Source of the DNA: an uncultured Caldilineaceae bacterium
Lineage (GTDB): Bacteria; Chloroflexota; Anaerolineae; Caldilineales; Caldilineaceae
Direction: 5' to 3'
DNA: 64,000 nucleotides
Assembly: GCA_951813625.1 (NCBI GenBank)
Contig: CATOTS010000001.1
Location: 167,928 to 231,927 of the forward strand
Position 1 is the stretch's first letter. Each line of letters begins with the position of its first letter. A program made the translations under genes and the position numbers. The notes beneath the pieces are model-generated. The model was given only the letters and a program-made list of their open reading frames with translations. It was not told the origin of the DNA and searched no databases. Positions 52,979-62,678 of this stretch are shown one piece after another.

Positions 52979-54274
52979 TCAGGCGGCGGCGCGGGCGATA
53001 GCCTTCTTGGCATCGACGCGGAAGCAGTCGTACTGGTTGTCGCGCATGAAGCGCCGCGCCAGGTCGATTGCCTGCGGCTCGGTGAGCAGGCCGTCGTCGA
53101 TCTCTGCCTGCATTGCGCGCGTGAACCAGGTGCGCGCCTGGCGGGCGTAGGCGAGGGCGGGGCCAGGGTAATTCGTATCGCCGCCGAAGAGGAAGAGCTT
53201 GTTGGCGGGGGCCGCGTGGATAAAGCGGCGCACGAACTCGACCGAGCTGTAGGGATTGATGCTCCAGGCCCAGCAGAGGTCGGCGTATACGTTGGGATAG
53301 TGCTTGGCGAGGGCGACCAGCTCTTCGGTATAGGGGTAGGCGATGTGCATAAGGACAAAGCGGGCATCGGGATATTTGGCCAGCAGGGGCGACAGATGGC
53401 CGCTGCGAATGTAGTCAACGGGCATGCGGCTGTGGCCGGCATAGTAGCCGGTGTGGATTTTCTGCGGCAGGTCGTGCTCGATGCAGAGCTCGACGCCCCG
53501 GGCCCAACACCAGTCGCCGAGGCAGAGCCTTGTGGCCTCGTCCATATTGTCGGCGTCGCGCAGGTAGATATCGAGTGCGCGGGCGGCTTCGTTGTCGGAG
53601 CGCTCCTGCCAACGCAGGGTACGGTTGTAGGCGTGCTGGGTCTTGACGGCGATGGCTGCGGAAGCGGAGGAGGCGAAGATGGTCTCCATGACGCGACGAA
53701 GTGAGGAGAGGTCGGTGACCTCCAGGCCGGTGGATTGCCCTATCGTTTCGTGGTCGGGGCGGCCGGAGCAGAAATCGACCCAGGAGATGTCGTAAAAGAA
53801 GAAATCGGGTCCTGAGGGATCGACTTTGACGTCGATTGAATTGCCGTCGGTCTGGATGTGGTCGAGGTTGGCGGCGTCGCGGAGCAGGCGGAGGCGTTCA
53901 CCCGGTTGGAGAAGCGCGTCGTGACTTGCTTGGGCGGAGGCTATCGTCTCTGGGGTCAGATCTACGAGGCCGTAGAGTTCGGCGGCCATGATGCGCACGG
54001 CCTCGCCGTAGCCTGTGTATTGGGCGGTCTCCCAGGCCGGTTGCACGGGTGCGAAGCGGGCGGCCACATCGGGATCGTTGCGGTCGTAGAGGCGGTTGAG
54101 CGCCTCCTGAGACGCGCCGCCTACGTACAGGTCGGCGGAGACGTAGTTCGCGAACAGTTGGACGAGGATATCGGGCCGGTCCTCCAGGTAGTCATGCTCA
54201 AAGCGCATGTGCTCATGCGAATCTACGAGCGGGGTCTGCTCAATGAAGGCGGCGATGTCTGTTTGTGGAGACAT
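52979..54274 (-). CDS. Amidohydrolase-family (PF04909-type) metal hydrolase
   Basis: A 431-residue TIM-barrel protein. The metal motif is VDSHEHM near the N-terminus, further His residues lie in LPQKIHTGYYAGH and VLMHIAYPY, and the final Asp is in LFGGDTNYPG. A mid-sequence insertion (about 100-190) follows the HxH strand. The layout recalls amidohydrolase 2 enzymes and distantly uronate isomerases. A role in opening or isomerising a sugar acid or lactone would fit its neighbours. The substrate is not known. It ends 29 bases before the sulfatase start. Confidence 0.8.
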   Translation of the reverse strand: MSPQTDIAAFIEQTPLVDSHEHMRFEHDYLEDRPDILVQLFANYVSADLYVGGASQEALNRLYDRNDPDVAARFAPVQPAWETAQYTGYGEAVRIMAAELYGLVDLTPETIASAQASHDALLQPGERLRLLRDAANLDHIQTDGNSIDVKVDPSGPDFFFYDISWVDFCSGRPDHETIGQSTGLEVTDLSSLRRVMETIFASSASAAIAVKTQHAYNRTLRWQERSDNEAARALDIYLRDADNMDEATRLCLGDWCWARGVELCIEHDLPQKIHTGYYAGHSRMPVDYIRSGHLSPLLAKYPDARFVLMHIAYPYTEELVALAKHYPNVYADLCWAWSINPYSSVEFVRRFIHAAPANKLFLFGGDTNYPGPALAYARQARTWFTRAMQAEIDDGLLTEPQAIDLARRFMRDNQYDCFRVDAKKAIARAAA

Positions 54275-54280
54275 TGTAGG

Positions 54281-54832
54281 TCAACTCGCTTTCAGTTTTG
54301 CCTGCCATTGCTTGCGGAACTTGCCCACTTTGGGACGGATGACGAAGAGGCAGTAGGGCTGGAACCCGTTGTCGCGGTAGTAGTTCTGATGGTAGGCCTC
54401 GGCCCGGTAATAGGTGTCGAAGGGCGCCAACTCGGTAACGATGGGGGCGTCCCATATCTGCGGGGCGTAGTCGCGAATCATTTCGTCGGCGACCTGTTTC
54501 TGCTCGTCGTCGTGGTAAAGGATGATCGAGCGGTACTGTGGTCCGACATCGTTGCCCTGGCGGTCGGGCGTCGTCGGGTCGTGGGAGGTGAAAAAGACTT
54601 CGAGGATGTCGCGAAATGATACTTCGGACGGGTCGAAGGTGATCTGTATTACCTCGGCGTGGCCGGTCGTTTTGGCGCAGACCTGTTCGTAGGTCGGGTT
54701 GACGACATGGCCGCCGGCGTAGCCGGATTCAACCTGCAGGACGCCGCGCAACTCTTCGTAGAGGGGTTCGAGGCACCAGAAGCAGCCTCCTCCCAGGGTT
54801 GCAGTTGCGTGTGAAGCCGCATTGTTTGGCAT
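54281..54832 (-). CDS. msrA: Peptide methionine sulfoxide reductase MsrA
   Basis: MsrA repairs methionine-S-sulfoxide in oxidised proteins. The 183-residue protein has the catalytic motif [10 protein letters not shown] with Cys17, then [19 protein letters not shown], and [20 protein letters not shown]. It ends with the lysine-rich QWQAKLKAS, without an MsrB domain. It precedes the amidohydrolase gene by 6 bases. Confidence 0.96.
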   Translation of the reverse strand: MPNNAASHATATLGGGCFWCLEPLYEELRGVLQVESGYAGGHVVNPTYEQVCAKTTGHAEVIQITFDPSEVSFRDILEVFFTSHDPTTPDRQGNDVGPQYRSIILYHDDEQKQVADEMIRDYAPQIWDAPIVTELAPFDTYYRAEAYHQNYYRDNGFQPYCLFVIRPKVGKFRKQWQAKLKAS

Positions 54833-55115
54833 TGTGCTCTCTTCCTGTCGGGTGAGTCCGCTGAGCGGCCACCGACGGCCGATCTATGTGCTGTCGTGAA
54901 CGCGTGGCGGAGGTGCTGTGTGGGCATATCTTACCGCACAAGGAAGAGGAGGCCAACAGACGGCCGCACGGTCAGGGGCTGCTGCAATCAGAGCAGATGA
55001 GAAAGACGCCGGCTGCAGTTTGGGAATTGACTGGAAATGCATATAGTTGACCGACATGGTCTTTGGATGGCGGCGCGGGAGCGGTCGCTGAATGAGAGAA
55101 CAAGGGAACTTTGCG

Positions 55116-56096
55116 ATGATTCGAATTGCTGAAATGTTGCCGGCGCAGCCGTCGCCGCTGTGGCGGCTTGTCAAGCAGTGCGGCGTGAACAGCGCGGTGG
55201 GCATGATGGACATGTCGACGCTCGATCACCCGGACCCTGATATGAAGCCGTGGGGGTTCATGAGCCTGGCGCGGCTGAAGAGCGCGTACGAGAATGCCGG
55301 ATTCCGGCTCGAGGTGCTGGAGAGCCGTCCGCCGCTGGACAAGGCCAAACTGGGCTTGCCGGGCCGGGACGAAGAGATTGAGACGGCGTGCGAGCTGATT
55401 CGCAATCTTGGGCGTCTGGGCGTGCCGGTGTGGTGCACGGAGTGGATGCCGGTGTTCAATTGGATGCGGACGGCGACGACGATACCGGAGCGCGGCGGCG
55501 CGCTGGTGACGGGTTTTGACAACGACGTGATACGGAAGGGGCCGCTTACGGAGTTTGGCGAGGTGAGCGATGAGCAGCTATGGGAAAACTTGAAGTGTTT
55601 TCTTGAGATCGTGGTGCCGGTGGCGGAGGAAGCGGGCGTCAAGCTGGCGATGCACCCTGACGACCCGCCGTTGTCGCCGATCCGGGGGCTGGGGCGGATC
55701 ATGCGTAGTGTCGAGAATTTTCAGCGCCTGATCGACCTTGTTCCGAGTCCGGCGAACGGTATCTGCCTGTGCCAGGGCAATTTCACGCTGATGACAGAAG
55801 AACTGCCGGAGGTGATCCGCCATTTTGGCGCGCAGGATAAGATCTTCTTTGTGCATTTCCGCGATGTACGCGGTACGCCCGAGAAATTCAATGAGACGTT
55901 TCATGACAACGGCAGGACCGACATGCTGGCGTGCATGGAAGCGTACCGCGAGATCGGGTTCAACGGCGTGCTGCGGCCGGACCATGTGCCGACGATGGAG
56001 GGCGACAGCAACGAGGACGCCGGCTATTCGTCGATCGGCCGGCTGTACGCGATCGGTTACATTCGCGGGCTGCGCGAGGCGGTGTACGCGTCGTAA
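55116..56096 (+). CDS. Mannonate dehydratase (UxuA-like)
   Basis: UxuA converts D-mannonate to 2-keto-3-deoxygluconate in glucuronate catabolism. The 326-residue TIM-barrel protein has [37 protein letters not shown] and LRPDHVPTM, which carry the manganese/iron ligands of the family. It is somewhat shorter than E. coli UxuA (394 residues), as in many environmental homologues. ATG 55116 has AAGGGA 9 bases upstream; an in-frame ATG lies at 55092. It faces the esterase gene. Confidence 0.9.
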   Translation: MIRIAEMLPAQPSPLWRLVKQCGVNSAVGMMDMSTLDHPDPDMKPWGFMSLARLKSAYENAGFRLEVLESRPPLDKAKLGLPGRDEEIETACELIRNLGRLGVPVWCTEWMPVFNWMRTATTIPERGGALVTGFDNDVIRKGPLTEFGEVSDEQLWENLKCFLEIVVPVAEEAGVKLAMHPDDPPLSPIRGLGRIMRSVENFQRLIDLVPSPANGICLCQGNFTLMTEELPEVIRHFGAQDKIFFVHFRDVRGTPEKFNETFHDNGRTDMLACMEAYREIGFNGVLRPDHVPTMEGDSNEDAGYSSIGRLYAIGYIRGLREAVYAS

Positions 56097-56108
56097 GGGG
56101 GCTACGCG

Positions 56109-57071
56109 CTACATCTCGAGCATCCACTGGAAGATGAGGTCGGCCAGATCGGGCGGCATTTCATGGCCGTAGTCGGGATATATGACCGTCTCTTTGGGCG
56201 CGGTGATCTTGTTGTAGGCGGCGAATTGGGTTGAGGGCGGGCAGATCTGGTCCATGAGGCCGACGCCCATCAGCACTTCGGCGCGGATGCGGGGGGCGAG
56301 GAATTGAACGTCGACATAGCCAAGCCGTGTGAAGACGGCCTCTTCGCGCTCGTGGCGCGGGTCAAAGCTGCGGAACCAATCGCGCAGTTCAGCGTAGGCG
56401 TTGAGGTCGAGATCGAGGTCCCAGACGCGTTTGTAGTCGCAGAGGAAGGGGTAGATGGGCGCGGCGCGTTTGACGCGCGGTTCGAGGGCTGAGCAGACGA
56501 GGGTGAGCGCGCCGCCCTGGCTGCCGCCGGTCGCGCCGACGCGGCCGGGGTCGACGTCGTCCATATCGATCACGATCTGTGCCATGCGGGCCGTGTCGAG
56601 GAAGATTTGGCGGTAGAGCAGGTCTTCGGGCTCGCCGTCGAGCCCGCGCACGATATGGCCGCGCAGGGTCCAGCCGGGGACGCCGCCAGTATCTTCGGAG
56701 CGCCCGCCCTGGCCGCGGCAATCGAGGGCGGCGACGGTGAAGCCGGCTGCGGCGTAGCCCAGTTTGCTCTGCCAGTCACCGGAGCTGCCGCTGTAGCCGT
56801 GAAACATGAGAATTGCGGGATGGGGGGCGGAGTTGGCGCGGGGCCGCAGCAGTTTTGCGTGAACGCGGGCGCCCCTGGTTCCGGTGAAGTACATATGAAA
56901 GCATTCGGCGTAGGGAGTTTGAAAGTCGGCTGGCACGAGTTCCACCTCGGGATCGATCGAGGCAAGTTCGGCGAGGGCGGCGTCCCAATACTGGTCGAAA
57001 TCGTGCGGACGCGGGTTGACGCCCTGGTACGTGGAGAGTTGTTCCTGAGACAGGTCGAATAGCAGCGGCAT
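56109..57071 (-). CDS. Acetyl xylan esterase / cephalosporin-C deacetylase (CE7-like)
   Basis: A 320-residue alpha/beta hydrolase. The nucleophile Ser lies in VGATGGSQGGALTL, with RGQGGRSEDTGG before it, a signature of the CE7 family. The catalytic Asp is in LMDQICPPS and His in YPDYGHEMP. CE7 enzymes remove acetyl groups from short xylo-oligosaccharides inside the cell; no signal peptide is present. ATG 57071 was chosen for the GGAGGG site upstream. It is convergent with the mannonate dehydratase gene, supporting a glycan-catabolic theme. Confidence 0.92.
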   Translation of the reverse strand: MPLLFDLSQEQLSTYQGVNPRPHDFDQYWDAALAELASIDPEVELVPADFQTPYAECFHMYFTGTRGARVHAKLLRPRANSAPHPAILMFHGYSGSSGDWQSKLGYAAAGFTVAALDCRGQGGRSEDTGGVPGWTLRGHIVRGLDGEPEDLLYRQIFLDTARMAQIVIDMDDVDPGRVGATGGSQGGALTLVCSALEPRVKRAAPIYPFLCDYKRVWDLDLDLNAYAELRDWFRSFDPRHEREEAVFTRLGYVDVQFLAPRIRAEVLMGVGLMDQICPPSTQFAAYNKITAPKETVIYPDYGHEMPPDLADLIFQWMLEM

Positions 57072-57198
57072 GGCGAATCCCTCCGGCTGATGGGAGACGG
57101 TTGTATGGACGGCAGGAGAGGATCCTGCCGAATACGTCGCTCTCATTGTCGCGCTTATTGAACGTTGACAGCAAACGCGAGAGGGGAGACGGGGGCAG

Positions 57199-57595
57199 CC
57201 CACTGTTGGGGTGGGAATCGTTTGGCATGGAATTCATGCCAGCGGTGGCTGGAACTGTTTGCCGGCTTTTGGGAGATACGCAGTGCAGGCGCAGTGCGGC
57301 GCAGTGCAGCCCCGTGCCTGCCAATACAGTGGCTGCGGCGTTCGCTGACTTGGGGGCGGCGCGTTGGGCCGCAGGTTGTACACGGCTGCATCAACCCCAC
57401 ACGCGGCGGGGGGAGAACATCAGGGGGGCGTTGCGGGGGGAGTCCCCCCGCACAAGGGAGGGCCGCAGGCCCGACCGTCCAAACGGATTCAGGACAGCAT
57501 ATTCCTCCATTCTGCCGGAGAATGGGGCGCGGATTGGGCATGATTCGAGCGCTATCCGCGGCATAGGAATTTGTGCCCCATTTCTGGACTGCACC
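57199..57595 (+). repeat. Dispersed MITE-like element, full copy E
   Basis: A full copy of about 397 bp. It starts CCCACTGTTGGGGTGGGAA and ends near GCCCCATTTCTGGACTGCAC, matching copy B along its length (shared blocks include GCGGCGTTCGCTGACT, GGGCCGCAGGT and GGCATAGGAA). The core is at 57423-57480. It is close to copy B and carries a short run of GCAGTGC-type repeats in its left half. Confidence 0.75.
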
Positions 57596-58208
57596 CCGGG
57601 AGACAGGGCCGGGATGCGAGGCGCTTGATCCTCCTCAAAGTTGACCTCTGCAGGGAACTGGGATACTCTTGCGCAGATGCGAATCGATGCGTCGAGGTAG
57701 GCCGCGGCAAGCGCGCCCGCCCTATCGACGAGGATAAGTTCAATGTCCCAACTCGGGCGTCGCGATACTCCAGAGCGGCGACCGTGCCTGCAGCTGCGAT
57801 TCCGTTAGATTTGGAGCGATTTCGAATTAAGACCGAGCGCCTCGGTTCTGCCAAACTCTCCGATCTATCCACGAAGGAACACGAAGAAAGCTATTCGCGG
57901 ATCTTCTCTGCCTTGAACGACCGACTGTCGGCCTGTCGCGGCTGTTGACAAATGAGGAGGGAGCGGCGAGGAGGCCCGCGGGGCCGTACGGGCAATTGCG
58001 GCAGGCGGATGCAGTTGGTATGGTCAGGGATCCGCAGCGGCGATAGGGACGCGGGTTGCCGATTGCGGCGACCGGGCTCATAGCGAAGCAGCACTCACCA
58101 CTGTATTGTGACAGAGAAGGGAAGGCTCCGCCCAAAGGGAAGCGGCGGGGTCTGTTCGGGGTAGAGCAGGGCAACGGCAAACCATTTCAGGAGAGAGTGA
58201 GCATTGAG
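57596..58208. other. Gene-free stretch before the Asp-box protein
   Basis: No gene is supported. An open frame to 57948 has some protein-like features (LCRELGYSCADANRCVEVGR) but no start site of its own and begins inside the repeat. A CACGAAG repeat lies at 57868-57884 and a TTGACA box at 57945-57950 without a matching -10. Confidence 0.5.
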
Positions 58209-61200
58209 ATGAAATCTGAATCTTCGGCCTGGGACGCTCTGAAGTTTCGCTGTATCGGACCGCCGCGAGGGGGACGGGTGGTGGCGGTGGCGGGTCATCC
58301 GACGGAGAAGAATGTCTTCTATTTCGGCGGGGTGGCGGGCGGTGTGTGGAAGACGGTCGACGGCGGACAGTACTGGGAGAACATCAGCGACGGGTATTTC
58401 GATGTCTCGTCGGTGGGCGCGCTGGCGGTGTCGGAGGCGGACCCGAACGTGATTTACGCGGGGACGGGCGAGTCGACGATTCGTTTGGACGTCAGCTGGG
58501 GAGACGGTGTCTACAAGTCGACCGACGGCGGCGAAACGTGGACAAACGTTGGCCTGCGCGACAGCCGTCATATCGGGCAGATCCGCATACATCCGCGGGA
58601 CCCGGACGTTGTGTACGCGGCGGCGCTGGGGCATGCGTTCGGGCCGAACAGCGAGCGGGGGGTTTACCGCTCGACCGACGGCGGCGAGAACTGGGAGTGC
58701 GTGCTGCATGTCAGCGAGAAGGCGGGCGCGGTGGACCTGGCGCTGGACGTAACGAACCCGCGCATGATGTACGCTTCGATCTGGCAGGTGCACCGTCACT
58801 TTTGGGAGCTGGTGAGCGGCGGGCCGGACAGCGGACTATGGAAGTCAAGCGACGGCGGCGACAGCTGGACCGACATCAGCCGCAATCCCGGGCTGCCGCA
58901 GGAGGGTCTGCTGGGAAAGATCGGCGTCGCCGTCTCGCCGGCGCGGCCGAGCCGCGTGTGGGCGATTGTTGAAGTGGAGGGCGGCAAGTCGGGCGTCTAC
59001 CGCTCGGATGATCGCGGCGCAAACTGGGAGTATCTGACGGATAACCAGGACCTGCTGAACCGACCCTGGTACTATCTGCACATATTTGCCGACCCGCAGG
59101 ACGCGGAGACGGTCTATGTGAACAATCTGAAGATGTGGAAGAGCATCGACGGCGGCAGAGGGTGGAGCGAGATTACGACGCCGCACGGCGACAACCACGC
59201 GCTTTGGATCGACGCGGCAGACCCGGAGCGAATGATCAACGGCAACGACGGCGGCGCGTGCGTGAGTTTCAACGGCGGCGAGTCGTGGAGCACGATCTAC
59301 AACCAGCTTACGGGCCAGTATTATCACCTCGACGTGGACAACCGGCAACCGTACCGGGTGTACGGGACGCAGCAGGACAATTCGAGCATTGCCGTGCCGA
59401 GCGCGACGGAGAAGGGGGCGATTCCCTGGGGCGATTGCTATCCTGCGGGCACGGGTGAGAGCGGGTACATTGCGGTAAAGCCGGACGACTCGAACATTTT
59501 GTACGTGGGCGCGGTCGGTTCTTCGCCGGGGGGCGGGGGCGCGCTGCAGCGATACGATCACCGTACGAAGCAGATTCGCCTGGTTACGGTGTGGCCGGAG
59601 CCGTTCAGCGGGTGGGGGCCGAAGGATATGAAGTACCGCTTCCCTTGGACGTTTCCGATCGTTTTCAGCCCGCACGACGTGGATGTGCTGTACACGTGCG
59701 GCAACCACGTTTTCCGCACAACGGACGGGGGCAGTTCATGGGATGTCATCAGCCCGGACCTGACGCGGGACGACGAGGGCAAACTGGAGGCTTCCGGCGG
59801 ACCGATTACATTGGACACGAGCGGGGCTGAGCACTATTGCACGATATCCGCTTTCATCGAGTCGGCGCACGAGGCGGGCGTCTTCTGGGCGGGCAGCGAC
59901 GACGGCCTGGTGCATATCAGTGAAGACGGGGGCGGGAGTTGGCAGGAGGTTACGCCGCCTGATTTGCCGGAATGGAGCTTGGTGACGGTAATCGAGCCGA
60001 GCGCGCACGATGCGTCGACGGTCTACCTGGCGGCCACGCGCTACAAGCTGGACGATTACAGACCCTTTCTGTTCAAGACGACGGACAGGGGCCAAAACTG
60101 GCAACGCCTCGACGGCCACTTTCCCCAGGGCGAAATCACGCGCATGTTGAGGGCGGATCCTGCCCGTGACGGACTGCTTTATGCCGGCACCGAGACGGGC
60201 GTATTCGTCTCCTTAGACGATGGGGATTCGTGGCAGCGGATGCCGGGAAACCTACCGGTGGCGCCGGTCTACGATATGATGATCAAGGATGGCGACCTGG
60301 TGGTGGCGACGCATGGTCGCGCCTTCTGGATACTTGATGACCTTACGCCCCTGCGGCAGGCAGAAGGGCTGGACGGGGCAAAGGACGGCAGTGCGCGTCT
60401 CTTCACACCGCGCAGAACATTGCGGCGCTGGCTTCCCTGGAGCGTGGAGGCGATGCGGGGCGATGGGCGCAACTATGCGCTGGCGTTCGGCCAGTTGATC
60501 ACCTACCGCGACGAGAAGAATGAGAGCGGTCAGCAGGTGCGCCGGATGCTCGATTGCGGGGAGAACCCGCCGCAGGGCGCGCTGATCTTCTACACGCTGC
60601 CGCCGAAGGCGGAGGAGGTCTGCCTGACGATTCTGAATGCCGAGGGAGAGGAGATTCGTTCGTTCGGACCGCAACCGGCGGAAGCGGAGAGGGAGGAGGA
60701 GGACCCCTCTGCGCAGTACATTACGACCGATGCCGGCCTCAATCGCTTCGTTTGGAACCTGCGCTATGGGGATGCTGAGCAGTTGCCGGGCGACCCGTTC
60801 ACAGAGGCGAGCGTGACCGGTGCGCTGGCAGGGCCGGGCGTCTACCAGGCACGCCTGACGGTGGACGGAGAGAGCCTGACGGAGTCGTTTGAAGTTTACG
60901 TTGACCCGCGGGTGGGGAGCAGCCAGGAGGACCTGGAGGCGCAGTTCGCGCTGTGGCAGGAGGTGAATGCCAAGCTGAGCGAGACGCACCGAGCGGTCAA
61001 GCGGCTGCGCGTGGCGCGAGAGCGCGTGAAGTCGACGGCAGAGGCGGTTCGCGATAGCGGGGCGGACGAGGGAACGAAGAGTGCGATCCAGGAGCGGGCG
61101 GAGCAGATCGCGGCGCAGCTGGGCGAGGTAGAGGATGAGCTGGTCCAGCCTGAGGCGAAGGTGGCGTTCGACCGGATACGGCTGCGGGTGAAGCTAAACG

Positions 61201-61394
61201 CCAAGCTGCACAATCTGATCAGTGTCATCGCCTCGGCGGACGAAAGGCCGCCGAAGCAGACCTATGACGTCTTTGAGCATCTTAGCGAACTGACCGATGA
61301 ACAGCTGGACAAGCTGGACTCGATCCTGGATGAGAGCGTAGCCGACTTCAATGCGGCAGTGCAGGCGGCCAACGTGCCGGCCGTAGTTGTGTAG
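58209..61394 (+). CDS. Asp-box (BNR/VPS10-type) beta-propeller protein
   Basis: A 1061-residue protein with ten Asp-box repeats, for example KTVDGGQYW, KSTDGGETW, RSTDGGENW, KSSDGGDSW, RTTDGGSSW and KTTDRGQNW, which build one or two beta-propellers (residues 1 to about 720). This family is often called sortilin-like or glycosyl hydrolase; no sialidase RIP motif or catalytic site is evident. A beta-sandwich-like region with FVWNLRYGDAEQLPG follows at about 840-920, then a coiled coil (LRVARERVKSTAEAV). No signal peptide is seen. ATG 58209 was chosen; GTG 58197 is an alternative. It precedes an MFS gene. Confidence 0.85.
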   Translation: MKSESSAWDALKFRCIGPPRGGRVVAVAGHPTEKNVFYFGGVAGGVWKTVDGGQYWENISDGYFDVSSVGALAVSEADPNVIYAGTGESTIRLDVSWGDGVYKSTDGGETWTNVGLRDSRHIGQIRIHPRDPDVVYAAALGHAFGPNSERGVYRSTDGGENWECVLHVSEKAGAVDLALDVTNPRMMYASIWQVHRHFWELVSGGPDSGLWKSSDGGDSWTDISRNPGLPQEGLLGKIGVAVSPARPSRVWAIVEVEGGKSGVYRSDDRGANWEYLTDNQDLLNRPWYYLHIFADPQDAETVYVNNLKMWKSIDGGRGWSEITTPHGDNHALWIDAADPERMINGNDGGACVSFNGGESWSTIYNQLTGQYYHLDVDNRQPYRVYGTQQDNSSIAVPSATEKGAIPWGDCYPAGTGESGYIAVKPDDSNILYVGAVGSSPGGGGALQRYDHRTKQIRLVTVWPEPFSGWGPKDMKYRFPWTFPIVFSPHDVDVLYTCGNHVFRTTDGGSSWDVISPDLTRDDEGKLEASGGPITLDTSGAEHYCTISAFIESAHEAGVFWAGSDDGLVHISEDGGGSWQEVTPPDLPEWSLVTVIEPSAHDASTVYLAATRYKLDDYRPFLFKTTDRGQNWQRLDGHFPQGEITRMLRADPARDGLLYAGTETGVFVSLDDGDSWQRMPGNLPVAPVYDMMIKDGDLVVATHGRAFWILDDLTPLRQAEGLDGAKDGSARLFTPRRTLRRWLPWSVEAMRGDGRNYALAFGQLITYRDEKNESGQQVRRMLDCGENPPQGALIFYTLPPKAEEVCLTILNAEGEEIRSFGPQPAEAEREEEDPSAQYITTDAGLNRFVWNLRYGDAEQLPGDPFTEASVTGALAGPGVYQARLTVDGESLTESFEVYVDPRVGSSQEDLEAQFALWQEVNAKLSETHRAVKRLRVARERVKSTAEAVRDSGADEGTKSAIQERAEQIAAQLGEVEDELVQPEAKVAFDRIRLRVKLNAKLHNLISVIASADERPPKQTYDVFEHLSELTDEQLDKLDSILDESVADFNAAVQAANVPAVVV

Positions 61395-61404
61395 AGGCGG
61401 CTTG

Positions 61405-62670
61405 ATGGGCATACCGTTCACCGCCCGCGGGGACAGGGCGCGGCCCCCGCTTCTGAAGATTACGCTGGCCGATTTCATCGTGCGCAGCGCGTATCAGATG
61501 GGCAAGACGCCGCTCCTGCCGCTGTTTGCCGCGTCGCTGGGCGCGTCGGATGCGCTGCTGGGGCTGATAGTCGCCGTCTCGACGCTGACGGGCATGGTGA
61601 CGAAGCCGCTGTTCGGGCTGCTATCGGACCGAATGGGGCGGCGGCTGTGGCTGCTTATCGGCACAGCGTTGTTCGCGGGCGTGCCATTTCTCTACGGGTT
61701 GATCGATTCGCCGGGGCAGCTGGTCGTGATCCGGCTGTTGCACGGCACGGCGACGGCGATCTACGGGCCGGTTACAGTGGCTTACGTGGCGGAACGCGGC
61801 GGCGGTCGCAAGGCCGAGCGGTTGGGATGGTTCGGCATGGCGCGCAGCGGCGGCTACCTGGTCGGGCCGGCCGTGGCCGGCTGGCTGCTGTTGACGATGG
61901 ACCCGGTCGCGGTCTTCACACTGATCGGTGGGCTGAGTATGGCCGCTTTCGTGCCGGTGCTGGCGCTGGGAGGCGAGGAGCCGGGAGCGGTCGAAGAGAA
62001 GGTGTTAATCGTCCCACGAGCGACCAGGGCGAAGACGGTTTTGGGAAGGATTCGTGCGTCTGTGGACGCCCAGGTTGGGTTGGCCGCTGCGCCCGCGATC
62101 TGGCTCTCGGGCGCGTTGGAGGCGTCCGTTTTCGTTGTCACCTATGTCGTCAAGGCGTTTCTGCCGGTGTACGCGTTGACGGCAGGATATTCAACGGTCG
62201 AGATTGGGCTGTTTTTCACGGCGCAAGAAGGGACGCTGGTTCTGCTGAAACCGTTGGGCGGCCGGCTGGGTGACAGGCTGGGCCACTTGCGTGCGGTGTC
62301 GCTGGGAATGGTCTGCCTGGGATTCTCGCTTCCGTTGCTGTTGACGGCCGCTGACACGTTTGGCCTGCTGGCGGTGGCGGCGGCGATGGGCGCGGCGCAG
62401 GCGCTGATATTCCCGGCGACAGTAGCATTGATAGCGGAACAGGCGCCGCCGGGCAGGGTCGGAGCCGGCATCGGGTTGGCGGGCTCGCTCAAAAACGGTG
62501 GTAAGGTGGCAGGACCGCTTCTGGGCGGGCTGCTGATCACGCTCACGGGCTATGGCGGACTGTTCTGGCTTCTGGCCGGCGCGCTTGTGGTCGGCGCGCT
62601 GGGTCTGTTCTTTCGCCTTCGCCCTGTCGACTTTCCCTTTTCGCCTACTGTTCAGAGGTCTGAGCCATAG
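61405..62670 (+). CDS. MFS transporter 1
   Basis: A 421-residue major facilitator with twelve hydrophobic segments. The cytoplasmic loop 2-3 motif is GLLSDRMGRRLW, its second-half copy is GGRLGDRLGHLRA, and helix 5 carries GYLVGPAVAGWLL. This is the drug/sugar efflux (DHA1-like) layout. It starts 10 bases after the propeller gene, so they are likely co-transcribed. The substrate is unknown. Confidence 0.85.
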   Translation: MGIPFTARGDRARPPLLKITLADFIVRSAYQMGKTPLLPLFAASLGASDALLGLIVAVSTLTGMVTKPLFGLLSDRMGRRLWLLIGTALFAGVPFLYGLIDSPGQLVVIRLLHGTATAIYGPVTVAYVAERGGGRKAERLGWFGMARSGGYLVGPAVAGWLLLTMDPVAVFTLIGGLSMAAFVPVLALGGEEPGAVEEKVLIVPRATRAKTVLGRIRASVDAQVGLAAAPAIWLSGALEASVFVVTYVVKAFLPVYALTAGYSTVEIGLFFTAQEGTLVLLKPLGGRLGDRLGHLRAVSLGMVCLGFSLPLLLTAADTFGLLAVAAAMGAAQALIFPATVALIAEQAPPGRVGAGIGLAGSLKNGGKVAGPLLGGLLITLTGYGGLFWLLAGALVVGALGLFFRLRPVDFPFSPTVQRSEP

Positions 62671-62678
62671 CGGCCGGC

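Noticed and set aside
58189..58208. GTG 58197 as start of the propeller gene
   Set aside because: The GGAGAG site lies directly against this GTG, too close for initiation; ATG 58209 is more plausible although its spacing is long.
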